Positions 1-9,685 of a DNA stretch of 64,000 nucleotides are shown in pieces. The translations under genes and the position numbers were made by a program. The stretch covers positions 27,993,578 to 28,057,577 of the forward strand of contig OY754979.1 in NCBI GenBank assembly GCA_963576475.1, read 5' to 3'. The stretch is from Molanna angustata. Its lineage: Eukaryota > Arthropoda > Insecta > Trichoptera > Molannidae. The notes beneath the pieces are model-generated. The model did not search any database, was not told the DNA's origin, and saw only the letters and a program-made list of their open reading frames with translations. How positions within the stretch are numbered: position 1 is the stretch's first letter; each line of letters begins with the position of its first letter.

Positions 1-17
1 TTATTACAGATCAAATA

Positions 18-217
18 CATGGGTTGGTTTATACCACCTCACTAGGCCAGGCCTGTTCCGAGGTGGTAGACTAGTTACATATATTAATTACTAAATCGAA
101 ATAAACTGTAATATTGTGCAGTGTGCAGTCTATGTTTCACTATGTAAGATTTGTTGTATATGTTGTTAATGTTTGAGTATTTGCTGACAATAGTTAATCC
201 CTTTATTATATAGCAAT
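18..217 (-). mobile_element. 5'-truncated 3' end of a CR1-like LINE
   Basis: This stretch closely matches the end of the neighbouring full element: the last codons of its ORF2 (counterpart near 417-450), the 3' UTR and the TACCACCTC/GAGGTGGTA hairpin (32-68). It lacks everything further upstream, as expected from incomplete target-primed reverse transcription. No poly-A is visible at its left end. Several substitutions separate it from the full copy, so it is probably older. Confidence 0.8.
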
Positions 218-274
218 ATACAATATATTTTCGTGAAAATATTTTTTTTTTTTTTTTTTATATGGGTTGGTTTG

Positions 275-311
275 TACCACCTCACTAGTCCAGGCCTGTT
301 CCGAGGTGGTA
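275..311 (-). other. 3'-UTR stem-loop of the CR1-like LINE
   Basis: The inverted repeat TACCACCTC / GAGGTGGTA forms a 9-bp stem around a roughly 19-nt loop, just upstream of the poly-A tail. The same hairpin is kept in the sibling copy at 32-68. LINE reverse transcriptases of several clades recognise 3'-terminal structures; that role is inferred here. Confidence 0.6.
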
Positions 312-397
312 TACTAGTTACATAATAATTAGTTACATAATGTTGTTATATTGTGCAGTCTATGTTTCACTATGTTAGTCCTATATGAGATATGTTG

Positions 398-3361
398 TTA
401 GGGATTGACAATTTGCTGACAATAGTCAATCCCTTTATTATATAGCCACGTATGAATTGTTAGTTTTAGTCTTGTCTTCTTCATTATCTGTATGTCCTTT
501 ATGTCTTTAGCAACTAAATTTAGTATTTTTGGAGCCAAGTATTGATAATGTCTATGTCCGTATGCAGTATTCGTCTTCGGAGTTATTAGTTGAAGTCTGT
601 GTCTTGTATCGTGAGAATGTTGAGCAGTGATATGGTTTTCTTTATCGTTGTGAAAGTGTATTAGTATTTGTTTTACATAAAGTTGTGTTACAGTTAGTAC
701 GTTAAAGTCTTTAAATAGTTGAATGGTTGGGAAAAGGAAAGGTTTTTTTGTAATTACTTTAATGAGAGCTTTTTGAGCTTTGAAGAGAGGATCCATATTT
801 GTTTTAGCTGCACCTCCCCATCCAATCATTCCGTGAGAGATAATGGATTGTGCTAAAGCATAATATATAGTTTTTAAAGTTTTTTGGTCCATTATATTAC
901 GAATGTTTTTGAATAAATATATAAGTTTTCTAATTTTTTTTGCAGTTGCGTTTATGTGTTCAGTCCATCTAAAGAAATTGTCAATGTAAATACCTAAGTA
1001 TTTAATTTCCGCTGTCCTATTGAGAGTCTTGCAGGAGCAGCTTTGACGTCGAGTACAATCGTGTATAGTCAAGTTGCTGTCGAGCTTAGGTTGACGTCTA
1101 GGGTCTATACTAAAAGTCATGTACTTTGTTTTTTCAATATTTAGTGTCAGTAGATTAACGTCTAGCCATTGTTTAATTTTATCAAGTCCGACAGAGGCCC
1201 TATTAAATACTCCTGTCCAAGAGTCAGATGTAAAAATTATAACTGTGTCATCTGCATAACATGTCAAGTCCCCGTCGATATTTAATTGGCAAAGTGAGTT
1301 AATGTATAGTAGGAACAGAATCGGCCCAAGTGTGCTACCTTGAGGTACTCCGTACGATAATTGTCTGTTTGAGCTTATTTCAGAATCAATGTTTATTGAG
1401 TGAGTGCGATCAGTTATATATGTCTTAAACCAGTTATATGACGTATCTTTTATACCAATATTCTCAATTTTCTTTAGTAGGATTTTATGAGATACCGTAT
1501 CAAATGCTTTACTTAAATCAAGGAACACAGCAATGCAATTTTTGTTTTGGTCAACGTTTTTTGAAATGTGTTTCGTGACTTTCAAGATTGCGTCTTGTAC
1601 TCCCATATTTTTCCGAAAAGCAAATTGATTATTCGAGAGAATTTTGTGTTTGTCCAAGTATTCTACTAGTTGATATTTAACAAGATTTTCAAGAACCTTT
1701 GATAAAACATTTAAGAGCGAGATTGGCCTATAATTCGATGGACTCTGTTTGTCGCCGCATTTGTATATTGGGACAATATTGGCATATTTGAAATGATCGG
1801 GGAAGACACCACTAGAAATGCTTAGATTACAAATATGGGTAAATGGGATAGCTATTTGTTGTTTTATTTGCTTGATTAGTTTAGTGTCTAGTTTGTCAGG
1901 TCCGGTAGCGCAGTCGTTTCTCAGTCTATCTATTTGGTTAATTATGTTTTTGGTCTGAAAAGGTGTCATTGTGAATGTATTGTGTGTAGTAGTAGTGTTA
2001 TTGAATTTGTTAGCTAGGGATAGTTCATCGGTATTCATTTTGTTCAAGAGTTGATGTGCTAAAGTCTGTCCTATGTCCGCAAAATAATTGTTTAGTGTCG
2101 TAGCTATTTCTGTTTTGTCAGTAATCTTCTTGTGATTATGTTCAATTTGTTTTAGTTTTATAGTTGTATTCCCACTTATATTGTTAATTTCTTTCACTGC
2201 TTTCCACAATGCTTTAGGATCTTCTTTGTTTTCTGCAATTTTTCGTCTGTAATATTCTTCTTTAGTCTGCTTCACTAATATTCTGCAAATGTTTCTATAT
2301 TTTTTGTAGTAAGTTAGTAGTCTATGGTTGTTTGGAAATCTAGAGACCTGCATATGAAGTTTGTCGCGTTTATGCAGACTTTTCACAATATTACTGTTGA
2401 TCCATGGTCGAAGTTTTTTGTTTTTATGGTTCAGCGTCCTAATCGTGGTGTGTTTGGTGACACATGTGTTTACTTGTTCGATGAACATTTTCATTGCATT
2501 GTTGACATCATTTTCGTTGAGGATATTTGTCCAAGATAAAGTATCAAGCTCAGATTTTATCGAATTATAATCTGTAAATTTGCGAGGGGTTAAGTTTTGT
2601 GGAGTAGATTTTTCGACATTATTTTTATTAACAAAAGCAGCTATCGTGGCGAAGTGGTCAGTCACTGTTGTGTTTATCACGGCTGCTGTGATTTTAAGTG
2701 TGGTCCTGGCATATATATGATCTATGCAGGATCGCGTAGAAGATGTTATTCTAGTAGGTAGATTTATGGCTGACAGAAAGCCATTACTTGCAAACAGGCA
2801 TTCATAATCATCAGCTTGATGGTGTCTTTCTCCTATAATATTAATATTTAAGTCCCCAGCTATGATACAGTTTCTGTATCTATTTTGACTTCTCAGAGCT
2901 TCATTCAAGGAGTTTATAAACGGGGTTATATTGCTGTGCGAAGGGGAGCGATAAATAGCAATTATGACTATTGAATCCAGACATTTGACGCATACGTTGT
3001 TTGCTTCCGTGATAGTAATCGGTACCGACGTACCACTTAAATGATCCCTTATGTAAACAACAACCCCCTCGGAACGATTTTTATGGTGTTTTGAAGTAAA
3101 CACATCGAAGCCGAGAATTCTTGGTGCTGTAAAGTCATCACTTATCCAGCATTCGGTAAGAATAATTATATCAAATTTAATCTTTATTTGTTCCAGTGAA
3201 ACCAGTAGATTGTCAAAGTTTTTGGTAACGCTTCTGATGTTTTGGTTAAATATTTTGAAGTTATAATCCTCAGTAAAGTATGAAGCTGCCCTGGATGCGT
3301 CGACAATATTCATCGTTTCCACATCAACTAAAATTTGCAACTCATCATCAATAAGAGCCAT
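398..3361 (-). CDS. LINE ORF2: endonuclease-reverse transcriptase
   Basis: 987 aa. This is the enzyme that nicks target DNA and copies the element's RNA into it. The N-terminal third is an exonuclease-endonuclease-phosphatase-type endonuclease: FNQNIRS near residue 38, LTECW near 70, AGDLNI near 168, SCIDHIY near 212 and VTDHF near 234. The RT domain follows: GPDKLD near 490, NYRPISLLNVLSKVLE, LDLSKAFDT near 612, GVPQGSTLGP, and the catalytic CYADDT near 702. Length and order fit CR1/Daphne-type ORF2. There is no RNase H domain. Start and stop (TAA at 398-400) are clear. All catalytic motifs I can recognise are present, so activity is possible. Clade assignment (CR1-like rather than Jockey) rests on the 'IRSVTKNFD' style of the N-terminus and on the ORF1 type. 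Confidence 0.9.
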   Translation of the reverse strand: MALIDDELQILVDVETMNIVDASRAASYFTEDYNFKIFNQNIRSVTKNFDNLLVSLEQIKIKFDIIILTECWISDDFTAPRILGFDVFTSKHHKNRSEGVVVYIRDHLSGTSVPITITEANNVCVKCLDSIVIIAIYRSPSHSNITPFINSLNEALRSQNRYRNCIIAGDLNINIIGERHHQADDYECLFASNGFLSAINLPTRITSSTRSCIDHIYARTTLKITAAVINTTVTDHFATIAAFVNKNNVEKSTPQNLTPRKFTDYNSIKSELDTLSWTNILNENDVNNAMKMFIEQVNTCVTKHTTIRTLNHKNKKLRPWINSNIVKSLHKRDKLHMQVSRFPNNHRLLTYYKKYRNICRILVKQTKEEYYRRKIAENKEDPKALWKAVKEINNISGNTTIKLKQIEHNHKKITDKTEIATTLNNYFADIGQTLAHQLLNKMNTDELSLANKFNNTTTTHNTFTMTPFQTKNIINQIDRLRNDCATGPDKLDTKLIKQIKQQIAIPFTHICNLSISSGVFPDHFKYANIVPIYKCGDKQSPSNYRPISLLNVLSKVLENLVKYQLVEYLDKHKILSNNQFAFRKNMGVQDAILKVTKHISKNVDQNKNCIAVFLDLSKAFDTVSHKILLKKIENIGIKDTSYNWFKTYITDRTHSINIDSEISSNRQLSYGVPQGSTLGPILFLLYINSLCQLNIDGDLTCYADDTVIIFTSDSWTGVFNRASVGLDKIKQWLDVNLLTLNIEKTKYMTFSIDPRRQPKLDSNLTIHDCTRRQSCSCKTLNRTAEIKYLGIYIDNFFRWTEHINATAKKIRKLIYLFKNIRNIMDQKTLKTIYYALAQSIISHGMIGWGGAAKTNMDPLFKAQKALIKVITKKPFLFPTIQLFKDFNVLTVTQLYVKQILIHFHNDKENHITAQHSHDTRHRLQLITPKTNTAYGHRHYQYLAPKILNLVAKDIKDIQIMKKTRLKLTIHTWLYNKGIDYCQQIVNP

Positions 3362-3542
3362 TTCTGTTTAAATTGAAAGTATGTATGTATTATGTAATAA
3401 TCTATACCAGCAAACAATTCTGAGGTCTCAATTTGTAATAAAAGGTGAATATCATACCATACAAAGAATTTTTCAGGTTTTGAAATATCCATTTCAAAGG
3501 CGTAACAACGTGCATATCATCTTCGAATTAAAAGTCTTTATT

Positions 3543-4628
3543 TTAAAGCTCATCGAAGGTACGTTCATTTTTTATCTGTATAGCTTTAGATCCGTCTTCT
3601 TTACGAACAAAAACTTTACCACCCTTTACCCACACAAATGAGTATTTTTTTTCCTTTGCAGCACATTTTGCTTGATAAAGGAATCTCTTTGCTTGAGTGG
3701 TTAAGTCCTCGGACGCATAAATCGGAGTTCGCGGACCCGCTATTCCCAGACTGCTGGTGTTTAATTTGTCCTCCTTATCCAAACTCCTGTTATAGTTCTT
3801 TATTTCTTGTATATAATGGTCTCTTTGCCAGATATTTTTGAATCTGAGGATTACAGGTCTCGTCTTATTGGGAAAAGCCTTACCTGGCTCCCTATAAACA
3901 GAATCAATATTTATTTTTGCTTTGTCCAAATTTACTAAATTATTCAAATTTGTTATAACCTCGTTTAAATTTTCTTCTACTGTTACTGGTATGCCTCTTA
4001 TAGCTACATTATAGTTTTTTGAATATCGTTCGTTGCTCTCAATTTTGTCCTCCAGATACAGCATCCGCTCCTCTAACTCCATGTTTTTCTTTTGCAATTT
4101 GTCCATTGATTTGATCTTCGAATCAAACTCATCCATTCTTTTGTTGAAGTCATCCATCTTCGCAGAACAAAAGTTAATAGACTCCTTGAAGAATCCGAAT
4201 TCCTCACGCATCACGGTAAGTTGGGCTTGCATATTTGTAATTGCCTTCATTATTTCATACGGCGTTGGTTCCGGCACGTCAATAGGATTTGGCGACACCG
4301 GAGTCATAGATAGTGCTTCCTGGACACCTGCCGGCGCCGGAGCAACAGTCGTGGGCGTAGACGTAGTCGAGGAGTTGGATCTAGGATCCCGCTGCTTGCA
4401 ATCCATACATTTCCACGAAGATTTAGCAACCGCCGACATCTTCCTAAGGTTACTCTCCGTAGTCTCCACACAAGTGTAATGGAAGCAGCTGTAACATCTG
4501 CTGCAACTCATATGCTTCTTGGGACTAATTGTCAAAGTACACTTATTACAGTTAAGTGATTTCTTCTTCAATCTCGAGTCAGACATGTTGTTATCGTTAT
4601 TAAAATCGATTAATTTGGTCTGATACAA
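3543..4628 (-). CDS. LINE ORF1: PHD-like finger plus coiled coil plus FP-like C-terminus
   Basis: 361 aa. ORF1 proteins of this kind bind element RNA and act as nucleic-acid chaperones. Residues 27-77 hold a C4HC3 pattern (C27, C30, C42, C45, H50, C53, C74, C77) with a Trp before the last pair, as in PHD fingers. Residues about 80-125 are Pro/Thr/Ser-rich linker. Residues about 125-205 are heptad-rich and charged, probably a coiled coil. Residues about 205-355 (NVAIRGIPV, VILRFKN, then a basic tail) resemble the C-terminal domain shared by baculovirus FP proteins and many insect LINE ORF1s. The second Met (residue 15, codon at 4586) may be the true start because the frame before it is asparagine-rich and weak. 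It lies 181 bp upstream of ORF2 in the same direction, as expected for one bicistronic RNA. Confidence 0.85.
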   Translation of the reverse strand: MYQTKLIDFNNDNNMSDSRLKKKSLNCNKCTLTISPKKHMSCSRCYSCFHYTCVETTESNLRKMSAVAKSSWKCMDCKQRDPRSNSSTTSTPTTVAPAPAGVQEALSMTPVSPNPIDVPEPTPYEIMKAITNMQAQLTVMREEFGFFKESINFCSAKMDDFNKRMDEFDSKIKSMDKLQKKNMELEERMLYLEDKIESNERYSKNYNVAIRGIPVTVEENLNEVITNLNNLVNLDKAKINIDSVYREPGKAFPNKTRPVILRFKNIWQRDHYIQEIKNYNRSLDKEDKLNTSSLGIAGPRTPIYASEDLTTQAKRFLYQAKCAAKEKKYSFVWVKGGKVFVRKEDGSKAIQIKNERTFDEL

Positions 4629-4640
4629 TTAAATTCAAAC

Positions 4641-5870
4641 GCAATAAGTAGGTATAAAAAGTGGATAGGGGCAAGCCCACTATAATTATATGGAAAATTA
4701 GTATTTTACGTGATAACTTTTGCACCGTTATAGATGGAGCACACACATCACGAAGTTTTTTATGCCAAATTTTTTGGACTTTTCAACTATATAAGACACT
4801 TCACAAAAAAGTTTATAGTTTAGGTGACACTTCATAAAAAGGTGTTTTTCAAAGTTTAACTCAGCATAACTCTCTTATTTATTTATCGATTTGAAAACTT
4901 TAAACACCGAAACACTTGTAATTTTAAGAAAAAATAAGAAAACGAAAAAAAAGTTTTTTTCGGAAAACTTAGAAAAATTTTCAGTACGGAAAATTCAATT
5001 TTCCACTAAATGCCTGAACTTTCGCACATACCACCACGAGGTTTTTTCTTTGGACTGATGTCCTGTACAGTTCTGCAATGAAAAACGGACACTTCAGTCA
5101 CCAGGAAGAGCAGCGTTCTCTCTTTTATCCTGAATGATTACAGTTTTAACCAACTTTTCACTTTATTTTTCAATTCAAATACTTTTAGGGAAAACCACCA
5201 CCTCCACTGAACAGATCACAAAATTTCCCGTCGGATGATATATAACAAGTCAATATTATACAAAAAAAAACTAAAAATAACAATTTAATTCACAGAGCAC
5301 AAAGAATTGCGTTATTCCGGGTTGCGAACATATTTAACATAACATAATTAAATTGAATTTTTCAGTTGAGTGAAACTGGAAATGTAGATTTTTTTGCCAT
5401 CTCGTTCTTCCGAATGTAAATTATCGAATCTCTTATCTGTGTAAAAATGGTTTTAGATATTGTATTTATCTTTATTTATACAAAATTTCAGCTTTTAGAT
5501 GTATAGAAAAATGAAATAAAAATGTTGATAATTCCTGAATGGAATAAAAATAAGTCAATTTGTTTTTGAGGTAGGTACTGTGGCAGGTTTGGATTAGAGA
5601 GAATATTGTACAATAGTGACAGTATGTGTATATTGCGTCGCTGGCGTATCTTGATTGCGGTAAGATGATATGTGATCGAATTTTTTCAACCCAACTATGA
5701 ATGTGATAGTCCTTATAATTTACGAACCACTGTGTCAGACAAGATACCGTCCTGTAGGTATTCATAATTCTAGCTCGAATAGTTAGTACCTACGTATGGT
5801 CCGAGTATATTCATTGGTATTTATTGAGTCGCGTCTATCTTGTAGCTGGCGTATAATATATTTGTCTTTT
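4641..5870. other. Non-coding; possible 5' UTR of the LINE, then unassigned DNA
   Basis: No ORF worth calling. The part up to about 5220 is continuous with the LINE's 5' side and may be its 5' UTR and internal promoter, but no diagnostic motif is visible. 5220-5870 is AT-rich with nothing recognised. Confidence 0.4.
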
Positions 5871-5875
5871 TCGTC

Positions 5876-6400
5876 ATGACTAAGGATAGCGGCTGCAGTC
5901 CGTCGCCACACGTATGACCCGCCTCCATGCCAATTCGTTTTGGGCTGAACGCAGAGCACCAGTCACCGAAGACCCCATTGTGGACTTAACCAAATCGCTC
6001 CATCTGATCGGTGAGCGACTACGAGATCTCCGTCCCTCCACGCTGCCCATTCTGGCAATGTGTCCAAAGGATTGAAGGATCCGTTTGTAACATATCGTCG
6101 ACAGAAGATCTTCAATCTTCAGCTCGTCCAGAATTGACACATTCGTTCTTCTGGCTGTCCATGGGATGCGCGACATACGCCTCCAGTACCACATTTCGAA
6201 AGCATCGATCCTCTTTCGCTTTGACTCTCTCAGTGTCCACGTTTCCACACCATAGAGGAACATCGAGAATGTCAGAGCCCTGATGAGTCTAGCCTTCGTG
6301 TTTTTTTGTGACGGTCCTGTCCTTCCACACTCTTGTGTGCTTTCCCAGTGTTCCCTTTGCCATGGCGATGTGTCTTTTCACTTCACAACCACCATATATG
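5876..6400 (-). pseudogene. RTE-like LINE RT, C-terminal fragment
   Basis: The minus strand encodes an open 127-aa piece (6263-5880) reading FLYGVETWTLRE, IDAFEMWYWRRMSRI, RTNVSILDELKI and FGHIARMG, then an Arg/Ser-rich segment and SPIRWSDLV. This is the thumb and C-terminal region of RTE-like RTs that is common in insect genomes ('LYGSETWTL... RRMLRI... GHIARR... RSPTRWSD'). Homology continues upstream to about 6400 in another frame (GKHTRVWKDRTVTK), so there is a frameshift near 6300. Endonuclease and RT palm are absent. Two more decayed copies of the same region lie at 41237-41620 and 55425-55620. Confidence 0.75.
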
Positions 6401-6947
6401 TACAATACTAGATATATAATGTCACTTTGTTGAACCACATATTATTAGAGAGGTCTTCTCACTCTACGCAATCAAAGGTTTTACAAAGAAGCCACTAATT
6501 TTGCATTTTCTTTTGATCACCGCAAATATTATGATGGTTTATATTATGTACCTATTTCAATGCCCGTAAAAGAATATCTAGGATCAAAGACAAGCTGTGT
6601 TATGACAAGAATTTTCTTGAATGTCTAATAAAAAAAGACAATTTTACCTTATACACAGTAATCGTAAATAATTGTTAAGAGCAGGGACCTCCAATTAGTG
6701 ACGAGCAAATGTTAGACTAAAGTCTAGTGTGGTCTTGGTCTTGATTTTTTTTTGTTAATAGTAACAAAATTTCACGTTAACAGTAACCAAATTAGAGTGA
6801 CTACTAAACATTTGTTTACTCCAGCGAAATGTTTTGTGAACACGACAAAACCGTAAAGTAATAATATCTAAACTTTTAAACAGTTACTAATACAGAAGTT
6901 TGGTTATCACATCGTCAGCCAAAAAGTTTTGTTATCTTTTTTTTTCA
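6401..6947. other. AT-rich, nothing recognised
   Basis: No ORF, hairpin or repeat of note until the first 59-bp repeat unit begins. Confidence 0.5.
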
Positions 6948-7055
6948 GGGTAACAAGACGGGACATCCCACCCCAAGCTCCTTTGCTGCAAGAGTTTTGC
7001 ATTTCAGGGTAACAAGACGGGACATCCCACCCCAAGCTCCTTTGCTGCAAGAGTT
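6948..7055. repeat. 59-bp minisatellite, left part (about 2 units)
   Basis: Units start at 6948 and 7007 (GGGTAACAAGACGGG...). They are the same unit that resumes after the LINE at 9701, so the LINE sits inside what was one array. The spacer between these two units reads AGAGTTTTGC rather than the AGAGTGTTGC of the right part. Confidence 0.9.
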
Positions 7056-9602
7056 GCTGCACGTGATTATGATTCTTCCGAGCTTTTCAAATACTTAGGA
7101 GAAACCATTGACAGTCTTCTGTCTCGCTACCCGTCGGCAGAATTTGCGGTTCTCGGCGATTTCAATGTCCATCACTCCGATTGGCTGAAATCGGGAACTA
7201 CCGATTCGGCTGGCCGCATGACGGAATCCTTTGCTTTGTGTCATAACCTGGAGCAACTTGTTCAAGAGCCAACTCGCATCCCTGATGTCTCTGGGCATCG
7301 TTCCAATCTGCTTGATCTTTTTATGACTACCTCGCCAACGGGATACACACTGAAAGTCACAGCCCCACTGGGCTCTTCAGACCATTGCCTTGTGCAAACG
7401 GCCATCCACTTCATCCCGGACCTTCCACCCGAAAAACCTAAAAGGAAAATTTGGCAATACAAGTCAGCAGATTGGAATGCACTGCGAATACACTTTCGCG
7501 ACTTTCCTTGGAATGAAGTCTGTTTTAGAACCAAAGACCCTTCTATCTGTGCGCGTGAGGTAGGGGATGTCATCACTTCTGCTATGGATGGCTATATTCC
7601 CTCCTCCCTCAAAACCTGCGGACCAGGCACAAAACCTTGGTTTGATTCCAAATGCCGAGAAGCAGTCACGCGTAAAAATCTGGCTTTCAAAACATTTCAA
7701 AAACTTCAATCCCCGTCAAACAAGAAAGCATACAACAAGATGACAAAGGATTGTAAAAAAACCATTAATCAGGCTAAAAAACTCCATGACCAACATATAA
7801 GTCAAAAACTCTCCTCATGCCCTAACGGTAGCCGAAGATTCTGGTCATTGTCAACCTCCATAGGTCAGAACTTTTGCACATCTTCATTTCCACCTTTAAC
7901 GAACCATGACGGATCCATTGCTAACTCTGCCACCGACAAAGCTAATCTTCTCGGTAAATTATTTGCAGATAACTCAACCCTTGACGACGGAGGAAAAACT
8001 CCTCAACCAGTTCCACATTGTGGTTTTAAAATGAACGAAGTAAGGATTAACTTCTCTGAGGTTTTACTCGCCATCCGAGGGTTGGATGTTAACAAAGCTA
8101 ATGGACCAGATGGAATTCCCGTTCTTGTGTTAAAAAAATGCTCCGCCGAACTAGCCCCAGTTCTCACTAAACTCTTCAAACTCTCGTTTAAAACTGGTAT
8201 TGTCCCATGTGACTGGAAAAAAGCGGTCATCCACCCAATTCCCAAAAAAGGTGATCGCTCCAACCCATCTAACTACCGACCCATCGCTATTACTTCTGTA
8301 CTCTCCAAAATAATGGAAAGGGTACTAAACACCAAGTTGATCACATACCTCGAAGCAAACAAAATTTTAAGCGACCGCCAATATGGATTTCGTGGAAATC
8401 GATCTTGTGGCGATCTACTCGCGTATGTGACATCCGTTTGGGGTCGAGTTATGGAACGCTTTGGAGAAGCTCAAACTGTCGCCCTTGACATCTCTAAAGC
8501 TTTCGACCGGGTTTGGCACCGAGGTCTCTTAATGAAACTCCCTTCTTATGGACTACCCCAGTCTCTGTGTACTTGGATTGCGAATTTTTTAAAAGATCGC
8601 GAAGTCATAACTGTAGTGGACGGTTGCTCTTCTTCTCCCCATTCCATTAATGCGGGAGTCCCTCAAGGGTCCATTCTATCTCCAACCCTATTCCTCCTAC
8701 ATATCAATGACTTGCTCTTACGCGCCCCCATCCACTGTTACGCTGATGACAGCACAGTCCATGACAATTTCTCTTTTGACAAACCTCCTAAACAGAGTGA
8801 AATATCAGAAGCCCGGAAAGACCTTCATCAAAAAATAAATAGCTACCTCCACTCAATCAATACCTGGGGTGAAAGTAATCTTGTTTCATTTAACGTCTCA
8901 AAAACCCAAGCCTGTCTAATTTCTGCGAAGAGAAACCCCAATGAATTGCAAGTGTCTTTCAACGGAAGCACCCTACCTAACAGCAGCTCTATCGACCTGC
9001 TTGGAGTATCTATAACGAACCAATTACACTACAAGGGCTCCATCGAAGCTAAGGTGAAACTCGCCTCCAAAAAATTGAGCGTACTATATAGAGCGCGCAG
9101 ATATTTTACTAAGACCCAGATCTGTATACTCTACAAAGCGCAAATACGCCCAATTATTGAATATGGCAGTCACCTCTGGAGTGGCGCCCCCCAATACCTA
9201 CTGAATACCCTCGACGCTGTCCAAAGGCGTGCTATACGTCTGATTGATGATCCATCACTGACTGATGGATTGCAATCACTAGAACACAGACGCAGAGTCG
9301 GTATTTTAAGTTTATTCTATAGATACTACCACGGGAATTGCTCAGAAGAACTTGCATCTTTGGTCCCTCCTCCACCCACTCGCAACAGAGTCACTCGCTT
9401 CACTCAATCGCAGCATCCATTCACAGTGGACCTTCAACATATACGAACAAGTCGCTTCTCGAACTCCTTTATTAACACAGCAGCCCGACTGTGGAACGAT
9501 CTTCCGAATTCTGTGTTTCCATCTTCGTATAACCCGGGTCTTTTTAAAATCCGAATTAATAAACTCTTTTCTAGATTGCAAACCCCTCCCAACGCTACGT
9601 AG
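7056..9602 (+). CDS. Jockey-like LINE ORF2, N-terminally truncated
   Basis: The frame is open from the breakpoint; the first Met is at 7218, giving 794 aa from there. It keeps the end of the endonuclease (VLGDFNVHHSDWL upstream of the Met; PTRIPD; PLGSSDHCL with the catalytic SDH). It also has a full RT: NKANGPDGIPV, NYRPIAITSVLSKIMERVL, LDISKAFDRVWH, AGVPQGSILSPTLFLLHINDL, the catalytic CYADDS at about residue 507 of the Met-started ORF, and LLGVSI. The C-terminus (IRPIIEYGSHLWSGAP, RLWNDLPNSVFP) is typical of Jockey-clade elements. ORF1 and the first part of the endonuclease are missing, so this copy cannot retrotranspose alone. The coding part has no internal stop. Confidence 0.9.
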   Translation, partial: AARDYDSSELFKYLGETIDSLLSRYPSAEFAVLGDFNVHHSDWLKSGTTDSAGRMTESFALCHNLEQLVQEPTRIPDVSGHRSNLLDLFMTTSPTGYTLKVTAPLGSSDHCLVQTAIHFIPDLPPEKPKRKIWQYKSADWNALRIHFRDFPWNEVCFRTKDPSICAREVGDVITSAMDGYIPSSLKTCGPGTKPWFDSKCREAVTRKNLAFKTFQKLQSPSNKKAYNKMTKDCKKTINQAKKLHDQHISQKLSSCPNGSRRFWSLSTSIGQNFCTSSFPPLTNHDGSIANSATDKANLLGKLFADNSTLDDGGKTPQPVPHCGFKMNEVRINFSEVLLAIRGLDVNKANGPDGIPVLVLKKCSAELAPVLTKLFKLSFKTGIVPCDWKKAVIHPIPKKGDRSNPSNYRPIAITSVLSKIMERVLNTKLITYLEANKILSDRQYGFRGNRSCGDLLAYVTSVWGRVMERFGEAQTVALDISKAFDRVWHRGLLMKLPSYGLPQSLCTWIANFLKDREVITVVDGCSSSPHSINAGVPQGSILSPTLFLLHINDLLLRAPIHCYADDSTVHDNFSFDKPPKQSEISEARKDLHQKINSYLHSINTWGESNLVSFNVSKTQACLISAKRNPNELQVSFNGSTLPNSSSIDLLGVSITNQLHYKGSIEAKVKLASKKLSVLYRARRYFTKTQICILYKAQIRPIIEYGSHLWSGAPQYLLNTLDAVQRRAIRLIDDPSLTDGLQSLEHRRRVGILSLFYRYYHGNCSEELASLVPPPPTRNRVTRFTQSQHPFTVDLQHIRTSRFSNSFINTAARLWNDLPNSVFPSSYNPGLFKIRINKLFSRLQTPPNAT

Positions 9603-9685
9603 TGCGCTTCTCCGGAAGAGTAAAATGGACCCAAATCCTAATAGCTGGCGTCCCCTACGTAGACATGTTAAAAAAAAAAAAAAAA
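7056..9685 (+). mobile_element. Jockey-like LINE copy A, 5'-truncated, in the 59-bp array
   Basis: The element starts inside the endonuclease coding region at about 7056 and ends with a 16-nt poly-A (9670-9685). Array sequence flanks both ends. AGAGT precedes the element and (A)AGAGT follows the tail, a plausible 5-6 bp target duplication although the tail's A residues blur it. Copy B at 28389-29964 matches it closely over the shared part. Confidence 0.9.

Larger units (their letters stand above)
241..4640 (-). mobile_element. Near-full-length two-ORF CR1-like LINE
   Basis: Read on the minus strand it carries ORF1 (4628-3543), a spacer of about 180 bp, ORF2 (3361-398), a 3' UTR with a 9-bp-stem hairpin (275-311), and a poly-A tail seen as the T run at 242-259. 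Both ORFs are uninterrupted, so this copy is young or only recently inactivated. The 5' boundary is uncertain: the 5' UTR may extend into 4640-5220, where I see no landmark. Flanking target duplications could not be assigned because a sibling 3' end lies directly to the left. Confidence 0.85.

Noticed and set aside
7095..7709. Minus-strand ORFs of 67-104 aa
   Set aside because: Antisense shadows of the Jockey-like endonuclease region.
8650..8838. 62-aa ORF repeated at 28844-29032
   Set aside because: An out-of-frame shadow of the RT in both Jockey-like copies.
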